NCBI GenBank assembly: GCA_002402275.1
Contig: DHFN01000179.1
Span: forward strand, 3,131 to 18,119
DNA: 14,989 nt
Direction: 5' to 3'
Source of the DNA: Anaerolineales bacterium UBA4823
Lineage (GTDB): Bacteria; Chloroflexota; Anaerolineae; Anaerolineales; UBA4823
A model generated the notes under the pieces. The model searched no databases and had not been told where the DNA came from. It saw nothing but the letters and a program-made list of their open reading frames with translations. A program made the position numbers and the translations under genes. Every line of letters begins with the position of its first letter. Within the stretch, counting starts at the first letter, position 1. Of the stretch, positions 14,535-14,989 are shown piece after piece.

Positions 14535-14989
14535 ATGACTTTACAAAGTAATTACACCCAAATTAGCGCCCCTCTTTTCCGTAAGTTATCCGATGATCAG
14601 GTGGAGCAATTACACAATGCCAGTTTAGAGATATTGGAGAGAACAGGTGTGCGTTTATACGAACCTAAAGCTCTTGAATTGCTCAAGAAAAAAGGGTTAA
14701 CCATTGAAGATGGGAATCGAGTGCGCATCCCGCCCGGCTTGGTAGAATGGGCATTATCCGTGGCTCCTAAAAGAACCACTTTATATGACCGCAAAGGTAA
14801 ACGGGTCATGCCACTCGAACGCTACAATACGTTCTTTGGAATTGGTTCGGATTGTCCAAATGTAATTGATTTACGAAGTGGCGATCGCCGACCCGGCACA
14901 CTTATGGATATTGTGGAAGCGATCACCGTTTGCGATGCACTCCCAAATATTGACTTTTTAATGTCTTTTTGTATTGCTCACGATTTACC
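14535..14989 (+). CDS. MttB superfamily corrinoid methyltransferase, N-terminal part (runs off window)
   Basis: MttB-family enzymes move a methyl group from a methylated amine, often a quaternary one, to a corrinoid protein. Only the first 151 residues are here, about a third of a typical 470-500-residue member. Diagnostic features are LHNASLEILERTGVRL near residues 26-41, the RIPPGLVEWAL segment, and the GSDCPNVIDLRSGDRRPGT block leading to DIVEAITVCDALPNIDF. The ATG at 14535 has AAGGAG seven bases upstream. The 38-base gap after the FAD gene contains no terminator, so the three genes probably form one operon. The position that would carry pyrrolysine (UAG) in true trimethylamine methyltransferases lies beyond the window, so the Pyl and non-Pyl (glycine-betaine type) groups cannot be separated; the non-Pyl group is much the more common. 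Confidence 0.9.
   Translation, partial: MTLQSNYTQISAPLFRKLSDDQVEQLHNASLEILERTGVRLYEPKALELLKKKGLTIEDGNRVRIPPGLVEWALSVAPKRTTLYDRKGKRVMPLERYNTFFGIGSDCPNVIDLRSGDRRPGTLMDIVEAITVCDALPNIDFLMSFCIAHDL

Overview
The window reads as ordinary bacterial chromosome: moderate GC, densely packed genes, short overlaps, and a mix of ATG, GTG and TTG starts. The gene set fits a member of Chloroflexota, probably class Anaerolineae. It includes an LCP-family wall enzyme with a LytR_C tail, a RecD2 helicase, small single-span membrane proteins with Ser/Thr/Pro linkers, a molybdenum hydroxylase with its flavin split onto a separate subunit, and an MttB-family methyltransferase. This assignment rests on gene content and style only; no marker RNA gene is present.

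Layout. Positions 1-287 are non-coding and hold three copies of a short GTCATTT...GAAATC repeat, one of them inverted. Positions 288-1537 carry two overlapping plus-strand genes for related membrane-anchored proteins of unknown function. They converge on a minus-strand recD2 helicase gene (1534-3771). A gap of 276 bases follows (3772-4047); it holds the recD2 promoter region, a doubtful 42-codon ORF and a strong minus-strand terminator. That terminator ends the minus-strand LCP gene (4048-5457). The LCP gene is divergent from an ABC-F ATPase gene (5501-7513), and both have very short leaders in a 43-base shared promoter.

Positions 7518-10599 form a minus-strand four-gene run, in transcription order: a small EthD-like protein, a membrane-anchored M23 peptidase, a short-chain dehydrogenase and an MFS exporter. 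Gaps are 8 and 15 bases, and the last junction is an overlap of 7 bases, so the run is probably one operon. Its genes do not belong to one recognised pathway.

Positions 10871-14989 form a plus-strand operon: a fused [2Fe-2S]/molybdopterin hydroxylase, its FAD subunit, and the start of an MttB-family corrinoid methyltransferase that runs off the window. This is the most interesting part. The hydroxylase lacks the purine-anchoring residues expected of a true xanthine dehydrogenase. Its pairing with an MttB-type enzyme suggests catabolism of an N-methylated, possibly heterocyclic, compound. That pathway is an inference. Nothing else in the window looks like a wholly new system.
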